The notes under the pieces: generated by a model
What the model saw: the letters and a program-made list of their open reading frames with translations, nothing else
Told to the model about the DNA's origin: nothing
Databases searched by the model: none
Translations under genes and position numbers: made by a program
Part shown: piece by piece, positions 35,680 to 43,608 of the stretch
Layout of the letters: every line of letters starts with the position of its first letter
Numbering within the stretch: position 1 is the first letter of the stretch
NCBI GenBank assembly: GCA_020638055.1
Contig: JACKJH010000001.1
Coordinates: 1 to 64,000, forward strand
DNA from: Hyphomicrobiaceae bacterium
GTDB lineage: Bacteria > Pseudomonadota > Alphaproteobacteria > Rhizobiales > Hyphomicrobiaceae
Length of the DNA stretch: 64,000 nt
Direction of reading: 5' to 3'

Positions 35680-36195
35680 ATGCTTGCCTGCAATGATCGA
35701 ATTTCAAAATTTTCCGGCGTAGTGCGCGCTTGCGCCGCCGCAACGATTACAGTTCTTGCGGCGGTGACCTTCCAGGCCAGCCACGCCGAAGCAAACGATC
35801 TCATCGTTCGCTACGACCAATCCCAGATCCTTCGACTGCCACGCCCGATTTCGGAACTTATCATCGGCAACCCGTCAATTGCGGATGTTGCCATCCAGGG
35901 ACCTGACCTGCTGGTGATTACCGGCAAGACGTTCGGCGTCACCAACGTTATCGCATTGGATACGGATCGGAACGTAATTCAGGACCAGCGGGTCATCGTG
36001 CAGCGCGACGAGCAGCGGTTGGTCAATATGTATAAGGGGGCGATGCGGCAATCCTACACGTGCTCGCCCAACTGCCAGCCGACGATCACGATTGGCGATG
36101 ATCCAACGTACTTCGAACTGATCTCGAAGCATTCGTCGACAAAAACGAAGTTCTCTGAAACGGGCGCTGAGGCGACACCGGACAACGGCCAGTAA
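35680..36195 (+). CDS. Pilus assembly protein, CpaC N-terminal-like
   Basis: A 171-residue exported protein. A signal peptide (GVVRACAAATITVLAAVTFQASHAEA) precedes a domain like the N-terminal part of CpaC (pilus formation protein N-terminal region): DLIVRYDQSQILRLPRPISE, IIGNPSIADVAIQGPDLLVI, TGKTFGVTNVIALD. GGAGAG lies 6 nt upstream of the start, against a longer frame from 35512. It lacks the secretin domain. It is divergent from pilA and may help the secretin assemble. Confidence 0.8.
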   Translation: MLACNDRISKFSGVVRACAAATITVLAAVTFQASHAEANDLIVRYDQSQILRLPRPISELIIGNPSIADVAIQGPDLLVITGKTFGVTNVIALDTDRNVIQDQRVIVQRDEQRLVNMYKGAMRQSYTCSPNCQPTITIGDDPTYFELISKHSSTKTKFSETGAEATPDNGQ

Positions 36196-36202
36196 GAAGA
36201 GG

Positions 36203-36307
36203 CTAGAGCGCATTCCGATCCGATGGAACCGGATCGGCGCTCTAGTTTCTTGTTTGGTCGCATTTTCTGCGACGAACCGGTGGCCACTTCGTCGGAAAAT
36301 GCTCTAG
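36203..36307. repeat. RIME-type palindromic element, full length
   Basis: Bounded by CTAG at both ends: CTAGAGCGCATTCCGATCCG at the left, TTGTTTGGTCGCATTTTCTG in the middle and CGTCGGAAAATGCTCTAG at the right. It is the reverse orientation of the copy at 16521-16625. Confidence 0.8.
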
Positions 36308-36785
36308 TTCGAGCTGCACTTGCCCTGTCTATAAAAGGGCAAAATAAGAGACTTTGCAAAACTCGGCCGGTAAACCTGATTTATGCCAGTGAGAGGCAAA
36401 AACCAAAACGGCCGGACACTAATAGAAGTGCGCGAGATCGACAGGGGCAGCGTCGACCTCGCGCTTTCTTGACCCGGAGTGGCCGGGCATCCGCTCAACC
36501 GAGGGTGGAGTTGTCGCGGATCGGGGTCGCCACCACACATCCAACGCTACAGCGTCGATACGGCTAGCGGCGCTTCCCACGAAATAATCTTTAAATTAGT
36601 CGGATTTGTCCATTTTTCCCGAGCATCTGCATTAACAGGGCTCAAAACTACCTTTTTGGCACCGTTCCAGGTCAACCATTTACTGTTTCTCAACCAAGAG
36701 ACATTGAACCATTTTTGTTAAATCTTTTTTTTACGCACAAGTCCTAGCGTTTTGAAACCAGAAGTCGCGTAAGGACGTCAATGTC
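36308..36785. other. Intergenic upstream of the TadE genes, nothing recognised
   Basis: Nearly 480 bp without a supported gene. It turns A/T rich toward the right end (TTGTTAAATCTTTTTTTTACG at about 36713-36733) where the promoter of the tadE pair probably lies, but no box could be assigned. Confidence 0.45.
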
Positions 36786-37400
36786 ATGACCGAGAAGCTG
36801 TTCGCGGGCCGCCATCGGCTATCGCTGCGAAGGCTGTTCGACAGCAGCCGCCACTTTAAGCGCAATGAGAACGGCGCCACCGCAATCGAATTTGCGATCG
36901 TGCTCGGGCCCTTTTTAATGTTCACCTTCGGCATCATCACCATTGGTCTGCATTATCTAGCGACCAATTCGCTGGAGAAGGCGGTTCATGACGCCAGCCG
37001 CCAAATTCGCACCGGCCAGGCGCAAAATGCCAACATGACGGCTGACGATTTCAAGTCGCTTGTATGCAATCAGGCTGCCCCGCACATCAATTGCGGAAAA
37101 CTTCAGGTTCACCTGTCCAGCTACGACAGTTGGAAGGATGTCGTGCCGCCAGAATGCATAGATGGAGACACGCGCGACCTTTCTGCGGGCAGCAGTGGCA
37201 GCGATCCCATTACCGATGAAGTGGGCGGTGCCAGCAAGAAGGTTCTCGTGACGGCGTGCTATGACTGGGAAGTTGCGAAATACCTCCCCTTCCTGTTCTG
37301 GGACGATAACAAAAACAGCCGCACTCCCAGCACCAAGCTTTCCGACGGAGGACTGCTGCTACAAACTTCGACAGTCTTTCAAACCGAACCCTACGAGTGA
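36786..37400 (+). CDS. tadE: TadE-like pseudopilin
   Basis: A 204-residue protein with the TadE-like pseudopilin motif NGATAIEFAIVLGPFLMFTFG, in which G-ATAIEF is the cleavage and spine region. The C-terminal 150 residues face the periplasm, with four cysteines (CNQAAPHINC, PPEC, TACYDW). TadE-type pseudopilins assist Flp pilus formation. Start ATG 36786; the second tadE-like gene follows 154 bp later. Confidence 0.85.
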   Translation: MTEKLFAGRHRLSLRRLFDSSRHFKRNENGATAIEFAIVLGPFLMFTFGIITIGLHYLATNSLEKAVHDASRQIRTGQAQNANMTADDFKSLVCNQAAPHINCGKLQVHLSSYDSWKDVVPPECIDGDTRDLSAGSSGSDPITDEVGGASKKVLVTACYDWEVAKYLPFLFWDDNKNSRTPSTKLSDGGLLLQTSTVFQTEPYE

Positions 37401-37554
37401 GAACCGAACCTGGCCGAAGCCTTCCTAACTTTGAAGGGCGACGCAAAGGGTCATGATTGTTTTTGTTCTTAGCATCGATCTGCGGCTGAACGACAAACGG
37501 ACCTGGCTGGCTGGTGCAGAACAACGTTGAAAGTGAAAGAGCGAGGCAGAACCG

Positions 37555-38232
37555 ATGGTCGACATGAAGAAGAGACCGCGCGGCGAAGGAATGAAGAGTT
37601 CTGCACGTCGATTTAGTTCGGATGACCGCGGCGTTGCGGCAGTCGAGTTCGCATATATTGCTCCGATCCTTCTGATCATGCTAATGGCAACGTTCGAGCT
37701 GTCACGCGCTGTGAGCATCGACCGCCGATTGAATTCGGTCAGCGCCATGGCAAGTGAACTTGTCGCCCGAGAAGAGCAGGTCGACGACGCGGATCTCAAG
37801 AACATTTACCGCTCGCTCAATCATGTCTTGAAGCCTTATGACGACGGCTCTCTTGTTGTGCGGCTCGCACAAGTGCGCACCGATGACAAAGGTGCAACCA
37901 AGGTCGAATGGTCCAGCCAGATCAACCGGACCGCTGTTCAAAGCAACGGCACCGATCCGCTTCCGCAACCTTATACGCAATGCTCCGAATTCAATATCGA
38001 CTCTGACCTCAAACAGAACGGCTCGCGTGTTGTTGTGGCCGAGGTTGGATATAATTATCAGCCTGTTTTTGGCAGCTTCATATACCGCGATTTCAACTTC
38101 AATAAATTGAAGGAAAAGCGCAATAACGTGACCGATCTTCCCGGCAGTTGGGCCTCGAAAGCCTATCACTCACCGCGCTGGAACTGCGTTGCGTTCGATA
38201 GTCCGAACTGCCAGACGTGTCCTGAAAGCTAG
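37555..38232 (+). CDS. TadE/TadF-like pseudopilin
   Basis: A 225-residue protein with DDRGVAAVEFAYIAPILLIM, again the G-VAAVEF pseudopilin motif, then a periplasmic domain beginning ATFELSRAVSIDRRLNSVSA. Three or four cysteines lie at the C-terminus (CVAFDSPNCQTC). GAGG is 8 nt upstream of the ATG. Its order after tadE suggests TadF or a second TadE. Confidence 0.83.
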   Translation: MVDMKKRPRGEGMKSSARRFSSDDRGVAAVEFAYIAPILLIMLMATFELSRAVSIDRRLNSVSAMASELVAREEQVDDADLKNIYRSLNHVLKPYDDGSLVVRLAQVRTDDKGATKVEWSSQINRTAVQSNGTDPLPQPYTQCSEFNIDSDLKQNGSRVVVAEVGYNYQPVFGSFIYRDFNFNKLKEKRNNVTDLPGSWASKAYHSPRWNCVAFDSPNCQTCPES

Positions 38233-38468
38233 GCGCACTGACGAAATATTTTCGCTTTTGGCGGCAAACTAGAATTTTTTTGTCCGCTTGCGCGAAAGGG
38301 CTAGGCTGGCGCTCAGCCCAAAACCTCTCATTTTGCAAAGCTGATTTCGTAAAAATTTGGAAACAAAAAGGCGCGTTCCCGCATTATAGTGCGCCGTTAT
38401 ATCGCTTGAACCACAAGCAAATAAATCTATACTTGTACTGAAGAATAACAACAAATGCGGGACTGCTA

Positions 38469-39071
38469 ATGGGACGCCGGTCGGTTCACACACCGGAAGA
38501 GCTTCGCGAAAATATTGTCGTGGCAGCTACAGAACTTATCGCAACCTCGGGCCTTTCCGGCCTGTCAGCGCGCGAGATTGCGCGGCGTATCGGCTATTCA
38601 CCCGGCACGATCTACAATGTCTTCGTCAATCTCGACGATCTGATTTTGAATATCGAGGGACGGATGCTGGATGACCTCGACGCATCGCTTGCAGCTCTCC
38701 CGGCCAATTCGGATCCGCGTGCGCACCTTTTAGGGCTGGCGGAGGCCTACCTGTCATTTACGCATCAAAACCCAAGACTTTGGAATTTGCTTTTTGAGCA
38801 TCACCTGCCGGCGGGCGTGGACGTGCCGGTGGAGTACCGCGACAAGCTCAACGTTCTGCTGGAACGCATCGAAAATGCGCTGAGGCCGCTCGCGGTGACT
38901 GACGACGATGAAGCTGATTTGAAGCGGCGGGCGCGTGTGTTATGGGCCGGCGTTCATGGAATTACATCTCTTTCGACCGCCGACAAACTATCGAATATCA
39001 CCGCCGAGTCAGCATGGCCGCTGGTAAAGGACCTGGTGGAGACCTACCTTGATGGCCTCAAGTCGGGCTAG
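38469..39071 (+). CDS. TetR-family transcriptional regulator
   Basis: A 200-residue regulator. The N-terminal HTH is typical: VVAATELIATSGLSGLSARE with IARRIGYSPGTIYNVFVNLDDL. The C-terminal ligand domain contains FTHQNPRLWNLLFEHHLP and WAGVHGITSLSTADKL (the WHG motif region), as in the TetR_C_33 subgroup. Its target is unknown; a divergent YdjM-like gene lies 145 bp beyond its stop, with a RIME element between. Confidence 0.9.
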   Translation: MGRRSVHTPEELRENIVVAATELIATSGLSGLSAREIARRIGYSPGTIYNVFVNLDDLILNIEGRMLDDLDASLAALPANSDPRAHLLGLAEAYLSFTHQNPRLWNLLFEHHLPAGVDVPVEYRDKLNVLLERIENALRPLAVTDDDEADLKRRARVLWAGVHGITSLSTADKLSNITAESAWPLVKDLVETYLDGLKSG

Positions 39072-39171
39072 AGCATTTTCCGACGAAGTGGACACCGGTT
39101 CGTCGTAGAAAATGCGACCAAACAAAAAAGCTAGAGCGCCAATCCGATTCCATCGGATCGGAATGCGCTCT
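39068..39171. repeat. RIME-type palindromic element, full length
   Basis: CTAGAGCATTTTCCGACGAA at the left overlaps the stop codon of the TetR gene, then CGTAGAAAATGCGACCAAAC and GCCAATCCGATTCCATCGG follow; it ends GCGCTCT. It may act as the 3' hairpin of the regulator mRNA. Confidence 0.8.
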
Positions 39172-39209
39172 GGGTCACGGCAAGCGTTTGCCCGAAAATA
39201 TGGCCAGTG

Positions 39210-40016
39210 TCACTCTGCTTTCTTGTCGGGAAGAGTTCCGGTCGTGATGGGGCTTGTGCTATCCACCGCGCCTCGCTCTCGCGAAACGTAACGTGACGTT
39301 GGGATCACGCCGAACCACTTGTTGCGCGGCAGGAAACCTTCCTTCAGTTCCGCCCAAAGCTGCTTTTGGGTAATCCCTTCAACAAACGTCTTTGTTGAAG
39401 GCGTTACCATCAACGCCGCGATTGTTGCGATTGCCAGTGCTGCCGATGCTGCACGGTAGCGTCCATCATAGAACTTGAGCGCCGTTCCAAATGACGCCTT
39501 GATGCGCCGGTTCATGACATCGACGGAATAAATCTCGTCGAGGACAAGGTGTTGCAGATACCCAAGAAACAGGAAACCTGCGCCCAGCCACGCGACACCC
39601 TCGTGCCGGCTAAGAACATATTTCAATGTCGCCGCGGTCAGTGCTGCCCAGAACACGCCTGCAAGCACGGAATGCCAAACGCCGCGATGCACAGAGAGCC
39701 GATGGAACAGGTAGTGCAACCCGTAGCGCACGAAAGCCAAAGTCCCCAGCCACAGGACCATCAACTCCGCCACTGAAAATTTGTCAGCAAATGCAAACAG
39801 CACGACAAATGAAGTGAACACACCTAGCCCGGCAAACATCATTTTGCTGGCTCTTGAATCCTTTAGGTCGATATCGGGCAAAACCGAACCCAAAACTCCG
39901 GCCAATGTGACGGCGATGAGATTTTCAGGCGCCACCACATCGGCCGCCAACGTCAGCGTTGCAAGAATGCCCGCCTGGACGGTACCGGCGCCGATGTGCG
40001 TGGTAAAATTCGCCAT
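39210..40016 (-). CDS. YdjM-like membrane-bound metal-dependent hydrolase
   Basis: A 268-residue membrane protein of the YdjM/DUF457 family (LexA-regulated inner membrane proteins). MANFTTHIGAGTVQAGILA with an early His, LGSVLPDIDLKDSRAS (the PDxD metal motif) and FHRLSVHRGVWHSVLAG (HRGxxHS) are all visible. Start is chosen by AGGGAG 7 nt upstream. The catalytic role of this family is not established. A promoter-proximal SOS box was not seen. Confidence 0.85.
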   Translation of the reverse strand: MANFTTHIGAGTVQAGILATLTLAADVVAPENLIAVTLAGVLGSVLPDIDLKDSRASKMMFAGLGVFTSFVVLFAFADKFSVAELMVLWLGTLAFVRYGLHYLFHRLSVHRGVWHSVLAGVFWAALTAATLKYVLSRHEGVAWLGAGFLFLGYLQHLVLDEIYSVDVMNRRIKASFGTALKFYDGRYRAASAALAIATIAALMVTPSTKTFVEGITQKQLWAELKEGFLPRNKWFGVIPTSRYVSRERGAVDSTSPITTGTLPDKKAE

Positions 40017-40187
40017 GTCATGTCTCCCTGCGTATATCAAATGCATGACCACCTGCCCGAACCACGCAAACCACGGCGATTATCGGTGCGAACGACCAAT
40101 GCATCAGTTTGAGAACACCATCTGATTCGCCTATGCAGGGGGAGGCGGACCGGCTCCTTCCCGGTGGAAAAACGCCAGCCCACACGG

Positions 40188-40257
40188 CGCTCTAGCTTTT
40201 TGTTTTGTCGCATTTTCTGCGACGAACCGGTGTCCACTTCTTCGGAAAATACTTTAG
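40188..40257. repeat. RIME-type palindromic element, partial
   Basis: CGCTCTAGCTTTTTGTTTTG, then CGCATTTTCTGCGACGAACC and TTCTTCGGAAAATACTTTAG. The left palindrome half is missing and the right end has drifted, so this is a decayed copy. Confidence 0.7.
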
Positions 40258-40291
40258 CGTCTCAACCCGATAATATTTCGCGAGTAAAACA

Positions 40292-40660
40292 GTGTCAGAC
40301 GTCCCGCAGACAAAAGAAACTCTACTTCGAATACTTGCCGATTTTGCCGTTGGCGAAGACTGCGATTGCGATGCACTAACGAAGGACTTACAGCGCGCGC
40401 TGGTCGAATTCGGCTCCCAAACGCCAAACAACCTGAGTTGTGCATGCCATGTTGAATTTGGACGGGTTGGCGATCGGGCGGGCTTGATGGTCCGCAACAG
40501 TGGGCTCTTGATGGAGGAATTGGCTCACGCGCTGGAAGATCAGCCTATTCCAACGGGTATGAAACAGCTTCATGGGAACCTCACTCAAGAAGACTGGGAT
40601 GCCTTCACCCGACTGACAACGCTCATTTATGCGCTTTTCAGCAGAGGTGTGACCGGTTAG
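40292..40660 (+). CDS. Hypothetical protein
   Basis: A 122-residue soluble protein with a GTG start. It has two cysteine pairs (EDCDCDAL and LSCACHVEF) and a helical C-terminal half (WDAFTRLTTLIYALFSRGV). I do not recognise a family. The ribosome site is weak, but the length, composition and clean framing between two repeat elements favour a real gene. Three 7-bp repeats (CGGTTAG) follow its stop. Confidence 0.5.
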   Translation: MSDVPQTKETLLRILADFAVGEDCDCDALTKDLQRALVEFGSQTPNNLSCACHVEFGRVGDRAGLMVRNSGLLMEELAHALEDQPIPTGMKQLHGNLTQEDWDAFTRLTTLIYALFSRGVTG

Positions 40661-40676
40661 CGGTTAGCGGTTAGCC

Positions 40677-40946
40677 AGAGCGCCGTACGTTATATCGGGA
40701 TCATTCTGCCGCGGCGAATTTGGTCCAAGATCTAGCCGGCCGGCGCCGGGCGTAGCGGTGTTACGATCAAGCCGGACGGCGAAGGAATTGGGCCAAATTC
40801 GCCTGGCCCTTCGGGTTTCCAAGCGGCGGCCGACCAGTGCGTCGAGCGATTTGTCCGTAGCACCACTACGGCCTGCATCGCTCTCCTTCTGGACCAGCAC
40901 GCCGCTTGAGAAACAGAATTGGTTCCGATATATCGCACGGCGCTCT
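40677..40946. mobile_element. 270-bp nested-hairpin element with inverted ends
   Basis: The left end AGAGCGCCGTACGTTATATC and the right end (reverse complement AGAGCGCCGTGCGATATATC) form 22-bp inverted repeats with two mismatches. Inside, GGCGAATTTGGTCC pairs with GGGCCAAATTCGCC (13 of 14), and AAGCGGCG pairs with CGCCGCTT. No protein is encoded. The end sequence matches the halves of the palindrome at 54957-54992. Confidence 0.6.
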
Positions 40947-40971
40947 TTGGTCTGGTTTGCGCGCTGTTTAC

Positions 40972-41072
40972 CTAGAGCGCTGATCCGATGGAATCGGATC
41001 AGCGCTCTAGCATCTTGTTTGGTCGCATTTTCTGCGACGAACCGGCGTCCACTTCGTCGGAAAATGCTCTAG
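40972..41072. repeat. RIME-type palindromic element, full length
   Basis: CTAGAGCGCTGATCCGATGG, then the mirror AATCGGATCAGCGCTCTAG, TTTGGTCGCATTTTCTGCGA and finally TCGTCGGAAAATGCTCTAG. Here the first palindrome is nearly perfect. It lies upstream of the CDF transporter gene. Confidence 0.8.
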
Positions 41073-41123
41073 TTTGCAATCCGCACAAAATGTGTAAGAG
41101 CGTCTGAATTCCGGTCAACGAGC

Positions 41124-42092
41124 ATGTGGGGATGGAAAACCTTGAGCAGCAACGAAACCTCCTCGACCGGGACTCGCAACATACAGATTCTGGCTTTTAG
41201 CTCGATCTTCGTTGCCATCGCCGTCATGGCCATCAAGTATCTTGCGTACGCACTGACGGGATCGGTGGCGCTTTATTCCGATGCGCTGGAGAGCATCGTC
41301 AACGTTCTGACGGCAATCGCCGCACTGATGGCCATCCGCGTTGGCATGCGCCCGCCTGATGACAACCATCCGTTCGGGCACCACAAGGCTGAATATCTGT
41401 CTGCGGTGCTGGAGGGGGCGCTCATCATCATCGCAGCGCTTTTGATTTTGCGGGAAGCCTTCGCTGCGCTGCAATCGCCACGTGCCTTGAATGAACCGGC
41501 ACTGGGCCTAGCCATCAATGGTATCGCCACCGCGATCAATGCGGGATGGGCGCTACTGCTTGTCAACCGCGGCCGGCAGTACGACTCCCTTGCCCTGGTT
41601 GCGGATGGCAAACACGTTCTGGCCGACGTCATTACTTCGGTGGGTGTGTTTGTGGGCGTTATGCTCGCTGCCGTTACGGGCTGGTCCATTCTTGATCCGC
41701 TGCTTGCGTGTGCCGTTGCGCTCAACATTCTTTGGACTGGATACAAACTGGCGCGAGAATCCATGAGCGGCCTACTGGACGAGCGGGCCTCACCTGAGAT
41801 CGAGGACCGTATCCACCGTGCGATCGAAGCCAACGGCGACGGCGCGCTGGAGGCTCACGATATCCGCACCCGGCGCGCAGGCCCGATGACGTTCATCGAA
41901 TTCCATCTTGTCGTGCCTGGTGAAATGACTGTGGCTAAAGCGCATGCGATCTGCGACCGGATCGAGGATGCGATTGAAGTGGATTTGAAGGACGTCGATG
42001 TAAATATCCACATCGAACCGGATGAGAAAGCAAAGCCGGCCGTGGCTATACCGCTGGGGCCGGCGCCGACTGATGCAGGCGAACAGGCCTGA
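41124..42092 (+). CDS. Cation diffusion facilitator (CDF) transporter
   Basis: A 322-residue CDF family efflux pump, six helices and a C-terminal cytosolic domain. TM2 carries YSDALESIVNV in place of the common ADAxHNxxD pattern; TM5 carries ADGKHVLADV with His and Asp as usual. HPFGHHKAEYLSAVLEG and the C-terminal HDIRTRRAGPMTFIEFHLVVP are typical. It exports divalent cations (Zn, Fe, Mn or others) in exchange for protons; the substrate cannot be fixed. The start could also be a TTG at 41142. No ribosome site is strong. Confidence 0.9.
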   Translation: MWGWKTLSSNETSSTGTRNIQILAFSSIFVAIAVMAIKYLAYALTGSVALYSDALESIVNVLTAIAALMAIRVGMRPPDDNHPFGHHKAEYLSAVLEGALIIIAALLILREAFAALQSPRALNEPALGLAINGIATAINAGWALLLVNRGRQYDSLALVADGKHVLADVITSVGVFVGVMLAAVTGWSILDPLLACAVALNILWTGYKLARESMSGLLDERASPEIEDRIHRAIEANGDGALEAHDIRTRRAGPMTFIEFHLVVPGEMTVAKAHAICDRIEDAIEVDLKDVDVNIHIEPDEKAKPAVAIPLGPAPTDAGEQA

Positions 42093-42101
42093 ATTTAATC
42101 G

Positions 42102-43475
42102 TCAGCCAATAATCCGCTCTGCCCACAAATCGTATTCGTCGGCATGGGCCACTCTTGCGCGAACGATGTCGCCTGCTTTGACGTCTGTGTCGCCGTTTAG
42201 AAATACACTGCCGTCGATTTCAGGAGCATCCCAGATGGAGCGCCCAAGCGCGCCTTCTTCGTCCACATCATCGATGATAACGTCAATCTCGCGGCCAACC
42301 CGCGTTTCCAGTAAATTGCGGCTCACATCTTGTTGCGCGGCCATGAACCTATTCCAGCGCTCTTCCTTCACTTCCTCTGGCACCACGCCAGCCAGTTCGT
42401 TTGCGGCCGCACCTGCAACCGGCTCATACTTGAAGCATCCAACACGATTGAGCTTTGCCTCGCTCAGCCAGTCGAGCAGCATTTGAAAGTCTTCTTCCGT
42501 CTCGCCGGGAAAGCCGACGATGAATGTGGAGCGTATTGCAAGATCTGGACAAGCCTCACGCCAGCGGCGAATGCGTTGCAAGGTCTTGTCCTGGGCACCG
42601 GGGCGCCGCATTGCCTTTAGCACGCGTGGAGATGCATGCTGGAAGGGTATGTCGAGATAAGGCAAAACGTGGCCTTGTGCCATCAATGGGATCACATCAT
42701 CAACATGCGGATAGGGATAGACATAGTGGAGGCGCACCCACGCTCCAAGTGAGCCGAGCGCCTTTGCCAGATCGAAGAACTTCGCCTTCAGCGGTGCGCC
42801 GCGCCATTCACTCTCTTTATATTTGACATCCAGACCGTATGCGCTGGTGTCCTGGCTGATGACGAGGAGTTCCTTCACGCCGGCCTGGACGAGCCGTTCG
42901 GCTTCACGCATGACGTCGCCGGCGGGGCGGCTTGAAAGATCGCCGCGAAGAGACGGGATGATGCAGAAAGAGCACCGGTTATTGCAGCCTTCTGAGATTT
43001 TCAAATAAGCATAGTGCCGGGGCGTCAGATGCAGGCCCTCGGGTGGGACCAGATCGATAAACGGATCATGCAGCGGCGGCACTGCATCGTGCACTGCCGT
43101 AACTACCTCTTCGTATTGGTGCGGACCGGTGACCGCAAGGACGCCGGGGTGAGCCGTGCGGATCGCATCCTTCTCGACGCCGTAGCATCCCGTTACGATC
43201 ACACGTCCGTTCTGGGCCAGCGCTTCGCCGATGGCATCGAGACTTTCCTGTTTGGCGCTGTCGAGAAAACCGCAGGTATTCACGACAACGACATCCGCAC
43301 CGGCGTAGTCTGGCGAAAGCTGATACCCTTCCGACCTCAGACGCGTGATTATGCGCTCGCTATCGACAAGGGCCTTCGGGCATCCCAAAGAGACAATGCC
43401 GACCTTTGGTGGGTTCTGGGACCGGCTGGACCGTTCAACAGTAGGTCTGCTTGCGCTTTTGGATGAATTTGTCAT
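42102..43475 (-). CDS. rimO: Ribosomal protein S12 methylthiotransferase RimO
   Basis: A 457-residue radical-SAM enzyme that methylthiolates Asp of ribosomal protein S12. It has the N-terminal UPF0004 domain with three cysteines (SLGCPKALVDSE, VNTCGF, VTGCYG), the radical-SAM motif CNNRCSFCIIPSLRG and a C-terminal TRAM domain. MiaB would carry a related set, but the KALVDSE motif and length favour RimO. Start MTNSSK at 43475 is chosen; the 15-codon extension has no better site. Confidence 0.95.
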   Translation of the reverse strand: MTNSSKSASRPTVERSSRSQNPPKVGIVSLGCPKALVDSERIITRLRSEGYQLSPDYAGADVVVVNTCGFLDSAKQESLDAIGEALAQNGRVIVTGCYGVEKDAIRTAHPGVLAVTGPHQYEEVVTAVHDAVPPLHDPFIDLVPPEGLHLTPRHYAYLKISEGCNNRCSFCIIPSLRGDLSSRPAGDVMREAERLVQAGVKELLVISQDTSAYGLDVKYKESEWRGAPLKAKFFDLAKALGSLGAWVRLHYVYPYPHVDDVIPLMAQGHVLPYLDIPFQHASPRVLKAMRRPGAQDKTLQRIRRWREACPDLAIRSTFIVGFPGETEEDFQMLLDWLSEAKLNRVGCFKYEPVAGAAANELAGVVPEEVKEERWNRFMAAQQDVSRNLLETRVGREIDVIIDDVDEEGALGRSIWDAPEIDGSVFLNGDTDVKAGDIVRARVAHADEYDLWAERIIG

Positions 43476-43587
43476 GAGCGGGCTTCTATCCCCAGCAGCT
43501 TTTGCGCGCAAGTGGGGCAAACAACGGCCGGGGGGCCGTGGTGGTCGTCGCCATGATCCGCAAAGCCACGCGGGGACGAGCCCGGTT

Positions 43588-43608
43588 CTAGAGCGCCGTG
43601 CGCTCTAT
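43588..43608. repeat. Short CTAG-bounded hairpin
   Basis: CTAGAGCGCCGTGCGCTCTAT forms a 7-bp stem (AGAGCGC/GCGCTCT) with a 3-nt loop. It is a shortened relative of the 36-bp palindrome at 54957-54992 and overlaps the last codons of the sulfatase gene. Confidence 0.6.
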
